From assembly GCF_007989625.1 (NCBI RefSeq), contig NZ_BJUK01000001.1, positions 96,213 through 160,212 on the forward strand: a stretch of 64,000 nucleotides of DNA, read 5' to 3'. Below, in pieces: positions 43,846 through 53,452 of this stretch (position 1 is the stretch's first letter; each line of letters opens with the position of its first letter). A model generated the notes under the pieces. It saw nothing but the letters and a program-made list of their open reading frames with translations. It searched no databases and had not been told where the DNA came from. A program made the translations under genes and the position numbers. The stretch comes from Bisbaumannia pacifica. Its GTDB lineage: Bacteria; Pseudomonadota; Gammaproteobacteria; Pseudomonadales; Halomonadaceae.

Positions 43846-46165
43846 CCACGACCTCCCCCCGCGCCTGGCGGTCGCGCGTCTCGTACTCCCCGGCATGGAA
43901 GCGCAGCATGGCGAAGACGCCGATGGCGGCCAGGGCCAGCACGAACATTTCGCCCAGGGTGTCCAGGGCCCGGAAGTCCACCAGGATGACGTTGACGATA
44001 TTGTGGCCATGCCCCAGGGGCTGGCTGTTGGCCACCATGTAGTCGGAGATGCTGGAGAAGGGATCGATGCTTACCACCTGCAGGATCAGCAGGGTCATCA
44101 GGCCCCCGGTGGCGGCGGCGACCACTAGGTCGCGGACCCGCTCCAGCGGCGAGGAGAGGCGCGCGAAACGCGGCAGGCGAAACAGCACCAGGATCAGCAG
44201 GATCACGGTGAGGGTCTCCACCAGCAACTGGGTGATGCCCAGGTCCGGGGCGCTGAACAGCACGAAGGTCAGGGCGATGCAGAAGCCCATCACCCCCACC
44301 GAGGCCACCGCCGCCAGGCGCGCCCGCAGCACGCAGGCCATCACCGCCCCGGCCACCATCAGGCCGACCACCAGCGCCTCGTGCAGCTGCACGTCCAGGG
44401 CGACGGCCAGGTGCAGCTCGTGGCGGGCGAAGAGGGTCACCCCGGTCAGCCCCACCAGCACCAGCAGCATCATCACCAGGTAGTTGCGCATATAGCCGTT
44501 CTGCAACAGCCGCGTCTGCCACTCGGCGACCTCGACGAGGGCATCCATCAGGCGGAAATACAGCGCCTCGGGGCCCCGCTGGATCAACGGCTCCAGGGGG
44601 CGCAGGGCGGCGCGCCAGCGCGCCCAGTGGCGGAACAGCAGCAGGCCCAGGGCGAGGCTGACCAGCGACAGCAGCAGGGGGCCATTGATGCCATGCCAGA
44701 GGTAGAGAGAGGCCGCCACCGGCGCCCCGCCGACGCTGCTGGCAGTGGCCGCCACCAAGCCCTCGGCGGCGCCGGGCCAGAGCCCGAGCAGCAACGACAG
44801 CCCGGCCAGCAGCACCGGCCCCAGCAGCATGGTCCCGGGCCCTTCGTGGGGGTCCCGGGGCAACTCGCGGCGCTCGCCGAAGAAGGGCCGGATGCCGACG
44901 ATGGCCGCCGCCGCCAGGGTCAGGATGGCGGCGATCAGGGTCGCCGGCAGCAGCAGGTCGCGCCAGCCGCCCTCCCAGGCGGCGGCGAACAGCAGCTCCT
45001 TGGCGACGAAGCCGAACAGCGGGATCACCCCGCCCAGGGAGAGGGCGGCGACGGCGGCGCACAGGGCGGTGACCGGCATCACCCGGCGCAGGCCGCCCAT
45101 CAGGGCGATATCCTTGGTGCCGGTCTCGTGGTCGAGGATACCGGCGACCATGAACAGCGCCCCCTTGTAGAGGGAGTGAGCCAGCAGGAAGGTGGCGAAG
45201 GCCACCATGGCCTGCTCGCTGCCGATGCCCAGCAGCAGGGTCAGGGTGCCCAGCGCCATCACCGTGGAGTAGGCCAGCAGCTTCTTGATATTGGTGTGGC
45301 GCAGGGCCAGGAAGGCGCCGGTGAGCATGGTCAGGGCGCCGATCAGGCACAGCCAGGCCTCCCAGGCGGGGGTGCCGCCCAGGGCCGGCGAGAGCCGCGC
45401 CAGCAGGTAGACTCCCGCCTTGACCATGGTCGCCGAGTGCAGGTAGGCGGAGACCGGGGTCGGCGCCGCCATGGCATTGGGCAGCCAGAAGTGGAAGGGG
45501 AACTGCGCCGACTTGGTGAAGGCGCCGGCCAGCAGGCAGAGCAGGATGGGCAGGTAGAGGTCGTGGCCGCGGAGCAGCTCGCCGCGCCCGGTGAGCTCCT
45601 GCAGCGACCAGCTGTCGCCGGCCAGGGCCAGCAGGATCAGGCCGGCGAGCAGCGCCAGGCCACCGCCCACGGTGACGAAGAGTCCCTGCAGGGCCGACTT
45701 ACGCGCCTCGAGATCGGTGTGGTTGAAGCCGATCAGCAGGTAGGAGGTGATGCTGGTCAGCTCCCAGAAGACGAACAGGCTGACCAGGTTGTCGGCGAGC
45801 ACCAGCCCCAGCATCGACATCATGAAGGCCAGGATCACCACATGGAAGCGCACCAGGTCGGGGTGCCCCTTGAGGTAGCCGCTGGCATAGATCAGCACCA
45901 GCACGCCGATGCCGCTGATCAGCAGCGCGAAGAGCAGCGACAGGCCGTCGAGCAGGAAGGTCAGGGTGATCTCCAGGCCGGGCACCCAGGCCTGCTCGAA
46001 GACCAGGGTCTCGCCGGCCACCACCGTCGGCAGCTGCCCCAGCAGCCAGAGCAGCAGTGCCCCGGGCAACAGGGCCAGGACCCAGCCGGTTCGTTCGCCG
46101 AACCAACGATGCAGCAGCGGCGCGAAGGCCGCCAAGACGAAGCCCCCCAGCACGGCGAATTGCAC
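43838..46165 (-). CDS. mrpA: Na+/H+ antiporter subunit MrpA (cluster 1)
   Basis: 775 residues from a GTG at 46165 (GAGGAG about 10 bases upstream). NuoL-like domain: [40 protein letters not shown] and [20 protein letters not shown], with the catalytic Glu/Lys residues typical of this family. The C-terminal helices include a NuoJ-like DUF4040 segment ([20 protein letters not shown]) and [16 protein letters not shown]. First gene of the seven-gene cluster and main ion-translocating subunit. Confidence 0.96.
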   Translation of the reverse strand: MQFAVLGGFVLAAFAPLLHRWFGERTGWVLALLPGALLLWLLGQLPTVVAGETLVFEQAWVPGLEITLTFLLDGLSLLFALLISGIGVLVLIYASGYLKGHPDLVRFHVVILAFMMSMLGLVLADNLVSLFVFWELTSITSYLLIGFNHTDLEARKSALQGLFVTVGGGLALLAGLILLALAGDSWSLQELTGRGELLRGHDLYLPILLCLLAGAFTKSAQFPFHFWLPNAMAAPTPVSAYLHSATMVKAGVYLLARLSPALGGTPAWEAWLCLIGALTMLTGAFLALRHTNIKKLLAYSTVMALGTLTLLLGIGSEQAMVAFATFLLAHSLYKGALFMVAGILDHETGTKDIALMGGLRRVMPVTALCAAVAALSLGGVIPLFGFVAKELLFAAAWEGGWRDLLLPATLIAAILTLAAAAIVGIRPFFGERRELPRDPHEGPGTMLLGPVLLAGLSLLLGLWPGAAEGLVAATASSVGGAPVAASLYLWHGINGPLLLSLVSLALGLLLFRHWARWRAALRPLEPLIQRGPEALYFRLMDALVEVAEWQTRLLQNGYMRNYLVMMLLVLVGLTGVTLFARHELHLAVALDVQLHEALVVGLMVAGAVMACVLRARLAAVASVGVMGFCIALTFVLFSAPDLGITQLLVETLTVILLILVLFRLPRFARLSSPLERVRDLVVAAATGGLMTLLILQVVSIDPFSSISDYMVANSQPLGHGHNIVNVILVDFRALDTLGEMFVLALAAIGVFAMLRFHAGEYETRDRQARGEVVDD

Positions 46166-46465
46166 GATAACGACGCTCCTCTGTCGGTCCCTCGGCGGGC
46201 CATGCGGACACCGGCTGCCGGGAGAAACGGGGTCGATTCCGCGGGTCGCTGGGAGCCATGCGCCAGCGAAACGGTGAGGTAAACTCTAGCGATTCAAGGG
46301 GCTGCCGAGCAAGTGTAGGGCTCGGCGCCCCGGCCCCTTTACTGTAGAGTAGGGCGGCCTCGACGCCAGCAAGGCATGTGCCAACGGCACCCCGCGACCT
46401 TGCCTCGACGCGAAATAACCGGTATCAAACCCACGTTTTTCGGAGCCACCCAGGACGACCGAACG
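46166..46465. promoter_or_regulatory. Divergent promoter region between the two mrp clusters
   Basis: 300 bp driving two operons in opposite directions. For cluster 1 (minus strand) TTGCTC, an 18-bp spacer and TAGAGT (plus-strand complement ACTCTA at 46284-46289) is a plausible promoter. For cluster 2 no convincing -35/-10 pair was found; candidates lie near 46335-46350 (TTTACTGTAGAGT). Short GC-rich inverted segments (for example around 46312-46338) could be regulatory. Confidence 0.4.
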
Positions 46466-49255
46466 ATGATCTTGCCATGGATTCCCTTGTTGGCCCTGCT
46501 TGGCGTCGTGGTCCCGCTGCTGACCCGGCAGCGCGGACGCCGCTTCTGCAGCCTGGCCACGGCGGCCCCGGCCATACTGGCCCTGCTGCTGGTCTTTTCC
46601 CAGGTACCGGCCCTGCTGGCCGGCGACCTGCCACGCTTCCAGCTGGCCTGGGTACCGCAACTGGGCCTCGACCTGGCCTTCCGCCTCGACGGCCTGTCAC
46701 TGCTCTTCGTGAGTCTGATCCTGGGCATCGGCCTGCTGATCCTGCTTTACGCCCATTACTACCTCGAGGCCCACGAGCCCTTCGCGCGTTTCTACAGCTT
46801 CCTGATGCTCTTCATGCTCTCCATGGTGGGCATCGTCATGGCGGACAACCTGCTGCTGCTGTGGCTGTTCTGGGAGCTGACCAGCCTGTCGTCCTTCCTG
46901 CTGATCGGCTTCTGGTCCCACTGGACCGACGCTCGCAAGGGCGCACGCATGGCGCTGACCGTGACCGGCGCCGGGGGTCTGGCGCTACTCGCGGGCCTGC
47001 TGCTGCTGGGCGACATGGCGGGCAGCTTCGACCTGGGCGTGGTGCTGGAGAGCCGCGAGGCGATCCTCGCCGACCCGCGCTATCCGCTCATGCTGGTGCT
47101 GGTGCTGCTCGGCGCCTTTACCAAGTCGGCGCAGTTCCCCTTCCACTTCTGGCTGCCCCACGCCATGGCGGCGCCGACCCCGGTCTCCGCCTACCTGCAC
47201 TCGGCGACCATGGTCAAGGCAGGGATCTTCCTGATGGCGCGCCTGCATCCGGCCATCGCCGGCAGCGAGGCCTGGGAACTGATCGTCACCCTGACCGGCA
47301 TGGCCACGCTGCTCTACGGCGCCTGGTTCGCCCTGCTCAAGACCGACCTCAAGGCGATCCTGGCCTTCTCCACGGTGAGTCACCTGGGCCTGATCACGGT
47401 GCTGCTGGGCATCGGCAGTCCCTTGGCGATCCTCGCCGCCCTCTTTCATATCCTCAACCACGCCACCTTCAAGGCGGCGCTGTTCATGAGCGCCGGGATC
47501 ATCGACCACGAGACCGGCACCCGCGAGCTGGGGCGCCTGGGCGGGCTGCGCCGAGCGATGCCGGTCACCGCCCTGCTGACCAGCCTCACCGCCGCGGCCA
47601 TGGCCGGGGTGCCGCTGTTCAACGGCTTCCTCTCCAAGGAGATGTTCTTCGCCGAGGCCGCCGCCTCGCCGCTGCTGGGCGGCCTGAGCTGGCTGCTGCC
47701 GGTGCTCGCCACCCTCGGCGGCATCCTCTCGGTGGCCTACTCGCTGCGCCTGGTGCATGCGGTCTTCTTCAAGCCGGCGCGCAAGGCGCCGCCCAAGTCG
47801 CCCCATGAGCCGCCGCGCCTGATGCGCGCCCCGGTGGAATTGCTGGCGGCCCTGTGCGTCCTGGTGGGGCTGCTGCCGGTGATCGCCGAGGTGCCCCTGG
47901 GGCTGGCCGTCGAGGCCGTGCTGCTGACTCCGCTGGAGTTCCACCTGGCCATCTGGCACGGCCTCAACCTGCCGCTGCTGATGAGCGTGATCGCGCTGAT
48001 CGCCGGGGTCCTGCTCTATGCCCTGCATGCCCACCTCCGCCAGTTCGGCCGCCAGTTCTCCCCCATGGACGCGCGCCTGATCTTCGAGGGGGCCGTGCAG
48101 CGGCTGATGACCTGGAGCGAGCGCCTGACCGTCCGCCTGGAGAACGGCTCCCTGCAGCGCTACATGAGCTGGCTGCTGGGCGCGGCGCTGTTGCTGGGGG
48201 CCATCGGCCTGCTGCAGCTGCCGAGCCTGGCCGGCGCGCGTCCCACCCAGGAGGCCGATGGCATCCTGCTGCTGGGCGCGGCGCTGATGATCTTCGGCGC
48301 CCTGGGCACCGTGGCGACCCACCGCTACCGCCTGATCTCGCTGCTGATGCTCTCGGTGGTGGGCCTGGTGGTGTCGCTGACCTTCGCCCGCTTTTCCGCC
48401 CCCGACCTGGCGCTGACCCAGCTCTCGGTGGAGGTGGTGACCATGATCCTGCTGATGCTGGCGCTGTTCTTCCTGCCCCAGAAGACCCCCCGGGAGTCCT
48501 CGGCGGGGCGCAATATCCGCGACCTGGGCCTGGCCGCGTCCCTGGGCATGGTGGTGGCCAGCCTCAACTATGCGGTGCTGACCCGCGACAACCACGGCAT
48601 CTCGGACTTCTTTATCGCCAACAGCGTACCCGGCGGCGGCGGCCACAACGTGGTCAACGTCATCCTGGTGGACTTCCGCGGCTTCGATACCCTGGGCGAG
48701 ATCACCGTGCTGGCCCTGGCCGGCCTGGCGATCTTCAAGCTGCTCAATCGCCTGCGCCTGTTCATGCCCCACAGTGACGGCGAGGGACGCGTCTGGTCGC
48801 CGGACCGCTACCCGTTGATCCTGACCAGCGTCTCCCAGGCGCTGCTGCCCCTGGCGTTGCTGGTCTCGGCCTTTATCTTCCTGCGCGGCCACAACCTGCC
48901 CGGCGGCGGCTTTATCGCCGGCCTGATCACCGCCGTGGCGCTGATCCTGGTGTATATGGCCCGCGGGGTGGAGTGGACCCAGCAGCGCCTCGACTTCCAG
49001 TATCAGCCGGTGGCCATCGCCGGGGTGGCCATCGCCACCCTCACCGGCCTGGGCAGCTGGCTGTTCGGGCGGCCCTTCCTGACCTCGGCCTTCGGTCACT
49101 TCCATATTCCCGCCATCGGCGATATCGAGCTGGCCACCGCCATGCTCTTCGATCTGGGGGTCTACCTGGCGGTGGTGGGGGCGACCCTGATGATCCTCGC
49201 CAACCTGGGCAAGCTGACCACGCCCCACCGCCCCAGCAAGGAGGAGAAGCACTGA
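46466..49255 (+). CDS. mrpA: Na+/H+ antiporter fused subunit MrpA-MrpB (cluster 2)
   Basis: 929 residues. Start ATG at 46466 chosen because the first helix follows immediately ([19 protein letters not shown]). Residues about 1-780 are Mrp[77 protein letters not shown]. Residues about 785-929 are a full MrpB domain ([20 protein letters not shown] ... [20 protein letters not shown]). Such fusions define the group-2 (Pha-like) Mrp systems. The next gene begins within its stop codon (TGATG). Confidence 0.95.
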   Translation: MILPWIPLLALLGVVVPLLTRQRGRRFCSLATAAPAILALLLVFSQVPALLAGDLPRFQLAWVPQLGLDLAFRLDGLSLLFVSLILGIGLLILLYAHYYLEAHEPFARFYSFLMLFMLSMVGIVMADNLLLLWLFWELTSLSSFLLIGFWSHWTDARKGARMALTVTGAGGLALLAGLLLLGDMAGSFDLGVVLESREAILADPRYPLMLVLVLLGAFTKSAQFPFHFWLPHAMAAPTPVSAYLHSATMVKAGIFLMARLHPAIAGSEAWELIVTLTGMATLLYGAWFALLKTDLKAILAFSTVSHLGLITVLLGIGSPLAILAALFHILNHATFKAALFMSAGIIDHETGTRELGRLGGLRRAMPVTALLTSLTAAAMAGVPLFNGFLSKEMFFAEAAASPLLGGLSWLLPVLATLGGILSVAYSLRLVHAVFFKPARKAPPKSPHEPPRLMRAPVELLAALCVLVGLLPVIAEVPLGLAVEAVLLTPLEFHLAIWHGLNLPLLMSVIALIAGVLLYALHAHLRQFGRQFSPMDARLIFEGAVQRLMTWSERLTVRLENGSLQRYMSWLLGAALLLGAIGLLQLPSLAGARPTQEADGILLLGAALMIFGALGTVATHRYRLISLLMLSVVGLVVSLTFARFSAPDLALTQLSVEVVTMILLMLALFFLPQKTPRESSAGRNIRDLGLAASLGMVVASLNYAVLTRDNHGISDFFIANSVPGGGGHNVVNVILVDFRGFDTLGEITVLALAGLAIFKLLNRLRLFMPHSDGEGRVWSPDRYPLILTSVSQALLPLALLVSAFIFLRGHNLPGGGFIAGLITAVALILVYMARGVEWTQQRLDFQYQPVAIAGVAIATLTGLGSWLFGRPFLTSAFGHFHIPAIGDIELATAMLFDLGVYLAVVGATLMILANLGKLTTPHRPSKEEKH

Positions 49256-49596
49256 TGGAAAGCCTCTATGCCGTGACCACCGGCGTGCTCAGCGCCTGCG
49301 GCCTGTTCCTGACCCTGCGCGGACGCACCTTCCCGGTGGTGGTGGGCCTGACCCTGCTCTCCTATGCGGTCAACCTCTTCCTGTTCTCCATGGGCGGCCT
49401 GACCACCGATGGCGCGGTGATCGTCGATGGCCCCAGCGACTATGCCGACCCCCTACCCCAGGCCCTGGTGCTGACCGCCATCGTCATCGGCTTCGCCATG
49501 ACCGCCTTCGCGGTGATCCTGGCCATGCGCGCCCGGGGTGACCTGGGCAACGATCACGTGGATGGCGAGGATAACCGGGAGGATCGTGCGTCATGA
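49255..49596 (+). CDS. mrpC: Na+/H+ antiporter subunit MrpC (cluster 2)
   Basis: 113 residues, three helices, NuoK-like. GLFLTLRGRTFPVVVGLTLL, YAVNLFLFSMGGL and [20 protein letters not shown] align with MrpC of cluster 1 but are clearly diverged. The tail is hydrophilic. It shares 1 base with the mrpAB stop and overlaps mrpD by 4 bp. Confidence 0.95.
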   Translation: MESLYAVTTGVLSACGLFLTLRGRTFPVVVGLTLLSYAVNLFLFSMGGLTTDGAVIVDGPSDYADPLPQALVLTAIVIGFAMTAFAVILAMRARGDLGNDHVDGEDNREDRAS

Positions 49597-51110
49597 TCCA
49601 GCACCTGATCGTCCTGCCCATCGTGCTGCCCCTGGTGGTCGGGATCATTCTGCTGCGCGGTCGTGGCGGCGCCACCCGCCCCAAGCGGATCATCGGCGTC
49701 ACCGCCACCGTCCTGCTGGTGGCGATCAGCATCGCCCTGGTGGCCCAGGCAGCCAGCGGCGAGGTGACCTACTACGCCCTCGGCGACTGGCAGCCGCCTT
49801 TCGGCATCGTCATGGTGCTCGACCGCCTCTCGGCGCTGATGGTGCTGCTCACCTCGCTGCTGGCGCTGGGCTGCGTGGTCTTCGCCTGCGGCGGCGATGA
49901 CGAGCAGGGCAGCAACTTCCACGGCCTCTTCCAGTGGCAGCTGATGGGCATCAACGGCGCCTTCCTGACCGGCGACCTGTTCAACCTCTTCGTCTTCTTC
50001 GAGGTGCTGCTGCTGGCCTCCTATGCCCTGCTGATGCACGGTGGCGGCAAGGCGCGCATCCAGGCCGGCCTGCACTATGTGGTGCTCAACCTGGCCGGCT
50101 CGGCGCTGTTCCTGATCGCCGTGGGGGTCCTCTACGGCGCCACCGGCACCCTCAACATGGCCGACATGGCCCAGCGCCTGGCCAGCCTGCCCGCCGAGCG
50201 GGCCGGCCTGGTCAGCGCCGGCGGCCTAATGCTACTGGTGGTGTTTGGCCTCAAGGCGGCCATCCTGCCCCTCTACTTCTGGCTGCCCAAGGCCTATGCC
50301 GCGGCGCCGGCGCCGGTGGCGGCACTCTTCGCCATCATGACCAAGGTGGGCATCTACGCCATCCTGCGGGTCTATCACCTGGTCTTCGGCGACCAGGCCG
50401 GGGCCCTGGCGGCGCTGGACCAGCCCTGGGTATGGTGGCTGGCGCTGGGCACCCTGGTGATGGCCACCCTGGGGGTGCTCTCCGCCCGCGACCTGCGGCT
50501 GCTGGTGGCCTACCTGGTGCTGATCTCGGTGGGCACCCTGCTGGCCGGTATCGGCATGCGCAGCGAGGCGGCTACCGCCGCCCTGCTCTTCTACCTGCCC
50601 CATACCACCCTGGTCACCGGGGGCCTCTTCCTGCTCGCCGAACTGATCGGCAAGCAACGCGGCAAGGCGGGGACCCGCATCGTCAAGGGCCGGCCGCTCT
50701 ACAACGCCTCCCTGCTGGGCGTGCTCTTCCTGCTGGGGGGCGCGGCGGTGGCCGGCCTGCCGCCGCTCTCCGGGGCCATCGGCAAGGCGCTGCTGATGCA
50801 GGCGGCCAGCGCCGAGCAGCAGTTGTGGCTGTGGCCGCTGCTGCTGCTCGCCGGGCTGGGCAGCCTGGTGGCCCTCTCCCGGGCCGGCTCGACCTTCTTC
50901 TGGCGCAGCCACGAAGGCGAGCCCAGCGGGCAGCCGCTGGCCAAGCGTCAGCTGTTCGGCGTGACCTGGCTGCTCGCCGCGGCGCCGCTGCTGGTGGTGC
51001 TGGCCGGCCCGGTCAGCGACTACGCCCAGGCCACCGCGGAGCAACTCGGCGAGCCCGCCGTACATATCCGCGCCCTGCTGCCCGAGACCACTGACGGAGA
51101 CGAGGCATGA
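49593..51110 (+). CDS. mrpD: Na+/H+ antiporter subunit MrpD (cluster 2)
   Basis: 505 residues, about 14 helices, NuoN/M-like. DLFNLFVFFEVLLLASYALL (key Glu), VVFGLKAAILPLYFWLPKAY and LFAIMTKVGIYAILRVYHLV are conserved. The distance from cluster-1 MrpD (for example LPLYFWLPKAYAAAPAPV against [18 protein letters not shown]) shows that the clusters are not a recent duplication. Overlaps mrpC and mrpE by 4 bp. Confidence 0.96.
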   Translation: MIQHLIVLPIVLPLVVGIILLRGRGGATRPKRIIGVTATVLLVAISIALVAQAASGEVTYYALGDWQPPFGIVMVLDRLSALMVLLTSLLALGCVVFACGGDDEQGSNFHGLFQWQLMGINGAFLTGDLFNLFVFFEVLLLASYALLMHGGGKARIQAGLHYVVLNLAGSALFLIAVGVLYGATGTLNMADMAQRLASLPAERAGLVSAGGLMLLVVFGLKAAILPLYFWLPKAYAAAPAPVAALFAIMTKVGIYAILRVYHLVFGDQAGALAALDQPWVWWLALGTLVMATLGVLSARDLRLLVAYLVLISVGTLLAGIGMRSEAATAALLFYLPHTTLVTGGLFLLAELIGKQRGKAGTRIVKGRPLYNASLLGVLFLLGGAAVAGLPPLSGAIGKALLMQAASAEQQLWLWPLLLLAGLGSLVALSRAGSTFFWRSHEGEPSGQPLAKRQLFGVTWLLAAAPLLVVLAGPVSDYAQATAEQLGEPAVHIRALLPETTDGDEA

Positions 51111-51604
51111 TCACTCCCCGTTCCTGGCTACCCACTCCGCTGCTGACGATCCTGCTGCTGGTGGTCTGGCTGCTGCTGGTGCGCAGCCTCTCCCTCGGCC
51201 ATATCCTGCTCGGCGGCCTCCTGGGGGTCCTGATCCCGCTGGCCACCCGGCGTTTCTGGGATGCTCAGCCCCATGTGCAGAAGCCCTGGCTGCTGCTGCG
51301 CTTCGCCCTGCGGGTGCTCGGTGACATCATCGTCGCCAACCTGCAGGTCTCCTGGCTGATCATCAATCCCTGGCGGCGCATGCGCCCGGCCTTCGTCGAG
51401 TATCCGCTGATGCTGGAGCAGCGCTTCACCATCACCCTGCTGGCCAACACCATCAGCCTGACCCCGGGGACGGTCTCCGCCAACCTGCGCATGGATGGCA
51501 AGACCCTGCTGATTCATGCCCTGGACGTGGAAGACGAGGAGGCGCTGATCGCGGAGATTCGCGAGCGCTACGAGCGGCCCCTGAAGGAGATCTACGAATG
51601 CTAG
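51107..51604 (+). CDS. mrpE: Na+/H+ antiporter subunit MrpE (cluster 2)
   Basis: 165 residues. VLGDIIVANLQVSWLIINPW, then VEYPLMLEQRFTITLLANTI and SLTPGTVSANLRMDGKTLLI are MrpE signatures. 4-bp overlap with mrpD and 7-bp overlap with mrpF. Confidence 0.94.
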   Translation: MITPRSWLPTPLLTILLLVVWLLLVRSLSLGHILLGGLLGVLIPLATRRFWDAQPHVQKPWLLLRFALRVLGDIIVANLQVSWLIINPWRRMRPAFVEYPLMLEQRFTITLLANTISLTPGTVSANLRMDGKTLLIHALDVEDEEALIAEIRERYERPLKEIYEC

Positions 51605-51867
51605 ATACGGCACTTTGGATCAGCCTGACCTTGGTGCTCGCGGCACTGGCACTGAACGTCTACCGCCTCACCGTGGGGCCGGACATGCCGGACCGCCTGC
51701 TGGCCCTGGATACCATGTACGTCAACTCCATCGCCCTGATCGTGCTGCTGGGGCTTTGGCTCAATACCAAGACCTACTTCGAGGCGGCGCTGCTGATCGC
51801 CATGCTGGGCTTTATCAGCACGGTGGCGGTCTGCAAATACCTGCTGCGCGGCGATATCATCGAGTAG
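51598..51867 (+). CDS. mrpF: Na+/H+ antiporter subunit MrpF (cluster 2)
   Basis: 89 residues, three helices. NVYRLTVGPDMPDRLLALDT, then YFEAALLIAMLGFISTVAVC, is the MrpF core. The start codon lies inside the end of mrpE. Confidence 0.94.
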   Translation: MLDTALWISLTLVLAALALNVYRLTVGPDMPDRLLALDTMYVNSIALIVLLGLWLNTKTYFEAALLIAMLGFISTVAVCKYLLRGDIIE

Positions 51868-51889
51868 GCGGCGGAAGGAAAGGGACGCT

Positions 51890-52282
51890 ATGACTGTCTT
51901 CGTGTTACTGGAAGGGGTGATCTCGCTGCTGCTGATCGCCGGCGGTGCCTTTATCTTTATCGGCTCGCTGGGCATGGCGCACCTGCGTGACTTCTACATG
52001 CGCCTGCATGGCCCCACCAAGGCCACCACCCTGGGGATCGGCTGCATGCTGATCGCCTCCATGCTCTATTTCTGGGTCACCGAGGGCAAACCCGATATCC
52101 AGGAGATGCTGATCACCCTCTTCCTGTTTATCACCGCTCCGGTCACCGCTCACCTGCTGGCCAAGACCGGCCTGCACCAGAAGCTGCGCCACGCCGACAA
52201 GACCCGCGGCAAGCCGCTGGAGCTGCGCCCGGAGGAGGTCGGCGAGAAGCCGGTGCCGCACCCCGACCGGGGCCACGGCTAA
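51890..52282 (+). CDS. mrpG: Na+/H+ antiporter subunit MrpG (cluster 2)
   Basis: 130 residues, three helices plus a charged C-terminal tail. FIGSLGMAHLRDFYMRLHGP, then TKATTLGIGCMLIASMLYFW and LFITAPVTAHLLAKTGLHQK. Last gene of cluster 2; a strong hairpin follows 8 bp after the stop. Confidence 0.94.
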   Translation: MTVFVLLEGVISLLLIAGGAFIFIGSLGMAHLRDFYMRLHGPTKATTLGIGCMLIASMLYFWVTEGKPDIQEMLITLFLFITAPVTAHLLAKTGLHQKLRHADKTRGKPLELRPEEVGEKPVPHPDRGHG

Positions 52283-52290
52283 CCCCAGGA

Positions 52291-52319
52291 CCCGGCGCCG
52301 GGGCAACCCCGGCGCCGGG
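52291..52319. terminator. GC-rich terminator hairpin between mrp cluster 2 and hemH
   Basis: CCCGGCGCCGGGG (52291-52303), loop CAA, CCCCGGCGCCGGG (52307-52319), a perfect 13-bp stem, followed on the plus strand by CGTTTC. It lies between convergent mrpG and hemH and may serve both. Confidence 0.75.
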
Positions 52320-52323
52320 CGTT

Positions 52324-53313
52324 TCACCAACCCTGGCTATGCGTCCTGACCAGCTCGGCGAGCAGGCCGATATGGTCGTCGCGGTCATTGAGGGCCGGGA
52401 TATAGCGATAGGTCTTGCCCCCCGCGGCGATAAAATTCTCGCGATTCTCCTCCTCCAGCTCCTCCAGGGTCTCCAGGCAGTCGGCGGCGAAGGCCGGGCT
52501 GATGATATCCACGTGCTCGACGCCGCTGCCGCCCCAGGCCTTGAGGGTCTCGTCGGTGTAGGGCTTGAGCCACTCCTCGCGGCCGAAGCGTGACTGGTAG
52601 CAGAGCCGCCAGTCGTCCTCGCCGAGCCCCAGGGCCTCGGCGACCAGCTCGCTGGTGCGCTGGCAGTGGCGCGGGTAGGGGTCGCCCTGGTCGGCATAGC
52701 GCTTGGGGATGCCGTGATAGGAGAACATCAGCTTGCCGCGCTCGCCGTCGTGGGCCGCCCAGTGCTCGCGGATGCTCGCCGCCAGGGCGCCGATATAGGC
52801 GGGGTGATCGTGGTAGTCGCGAACGAAGCGCAGCTCCGGTAGGTGCGGGCAGCGCGCCAGGGCGCGGGCCAGACCATCGAAGACCGCCGCCGTGGTAGAG
52901 CGCGAGAACTGCGGGTAGAGGGGCAACACCAGGATCCGCTCGACACCGGCCTGACGCAGCCTGAGCCCCGCGTCCACCAGCGAGGGATTGCCGTAGGTCA
53001 TGGCCAGCTCCACCGGAATGGCCTCGCCCAGCTCGGCCTCGAGTCGCTCGCCCAGGGCCCGTTGCTGGCGCCGCCCGATGGCCAGCAGCGGCGAGCCGTC
53101 GTCGGTCCATACCGAGGCGTAGGCCTTGGCGACCCGCGGCGGGCGAAAGCGCAGGATCACCCCATGCAGGATCGGCCACCATAGCCAGCGCGGCGCATCC
53201 ACCACCCGGCGGTCGCTGAGAAACTCCGCCAGGTAGCGGCGCACGGCCTGGGGGGTGGGGGCATCCGGGGTGCCCAGATTGACCAGCATCACGCCGAATC
53301 GGGGGGTGGACAT
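52324..53313 (-). CDS. hemH: Ferrochelatase HemH
   Basis: 329 residues. Inserts Fe2+ into protoporphyrin IX, the last step of haem synthesis. FGVMLVNLGTPDAPTPQAVR at the N-terminus, catalytic His200 in LMFSYHGIPKRY and the acidic metal-path residue E281 in SPAFAADCLETLEE. No C-terminal extension or Fe-S cysteines. It diverges from the FeS cryptochrome gene, sharing a 139-bp gap with two perfect inverted repeats. Confidence 0.97.
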   Translation of the reverse strand: MSTPRFGVMLVNLGTPDAPTPQAVRRYLAEFLSDRRVVDAPRWLWWPILHGVILRFRPPRVAKAYASVWTDDGSPLLAIGRRQQRALGERLEAELGEAIPVELAMTYGNPSLVDAGLRLRQAGVERILVLPLYPQFSRSTTAAVFDGLARALARCPHLPELRFVRDYHDHPAYIGALAASIREHWAAHDGERGKLMFSYHGIPKRYADQGDPYPRHCQRTSELVAEALGLGEDDWRLCYQSRFGREEWLKPYTDETLKAWGGSGVEHVDIISPAFAADCLETLEELEEENRENFIAAGGKTYRYIPALNDRDDHIGLLAELVRTHSQGW

Positions 53314-53367
53314 AGGGGGCTCCTGATTGGGGTGGCGTCACCGGCCATGGCACGCCGAGGTCATAGA

Positions 53368-53398
53368 ATCGCGAGCCATTGTATCAGTGGCTCGCGAT
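53368..53398. promoter_or_regulatory. 11-bp perfect dyad in hemH/cryptochrome gap
   Basis: ATCGCGAGCCA (53368-53378), 9-nt spacer, TGGCTCGCGAT (53388-53398). On the minus strand the spacer includes TACAAT, a good -10 for hemH, so a protein bound to this dyad would cover the hemH promoter. It may alternatively fold as an RNA hairpin at the start of the hemH leader. Confidence 0.55.
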
Positions 53399-53408
53399 AA
53401 GGCGGAAT

Positions 53409-53442
53409 GAAGTTATACTATCATCAATATTTGTATAACTTC
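53409..53442 (+). promoter_or_regulatory. 10-bp perfect dyad in front of the FeS cryptochrome
   Basis: GAAGTTATAC (53409-53418), 14-nt spacer, GTATAACTTC (53433-53442), ending 10 bp before the ATG. Within it TATACT-N12-TGTATA matches, with one mismatch, the TRTACA-N12-TGTAYA dyad I recall for Pseudomonas LitR-type (MerR-family, B12/light) regulators. TATACT (53414-53419) could also be the -10. Confidence 0.6.
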
Positions 53443-53452
53443 AGGTCAGACC

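Noticed and set aside
44381..46282. 633-codon and, at 46985-49252, 755-codon frames opposite mrpA genes
   Set aside because: Same antisense composition artefact; MrpA is unmistakable on the coding strands.
46376..46465. 30-residue N-terminal extension of the MrpA-MrpB fusion
   Set aside because: The first transmembrane helix starts right after the ATG at 46466, and the extension is hydrophilic and unlike MrpA.
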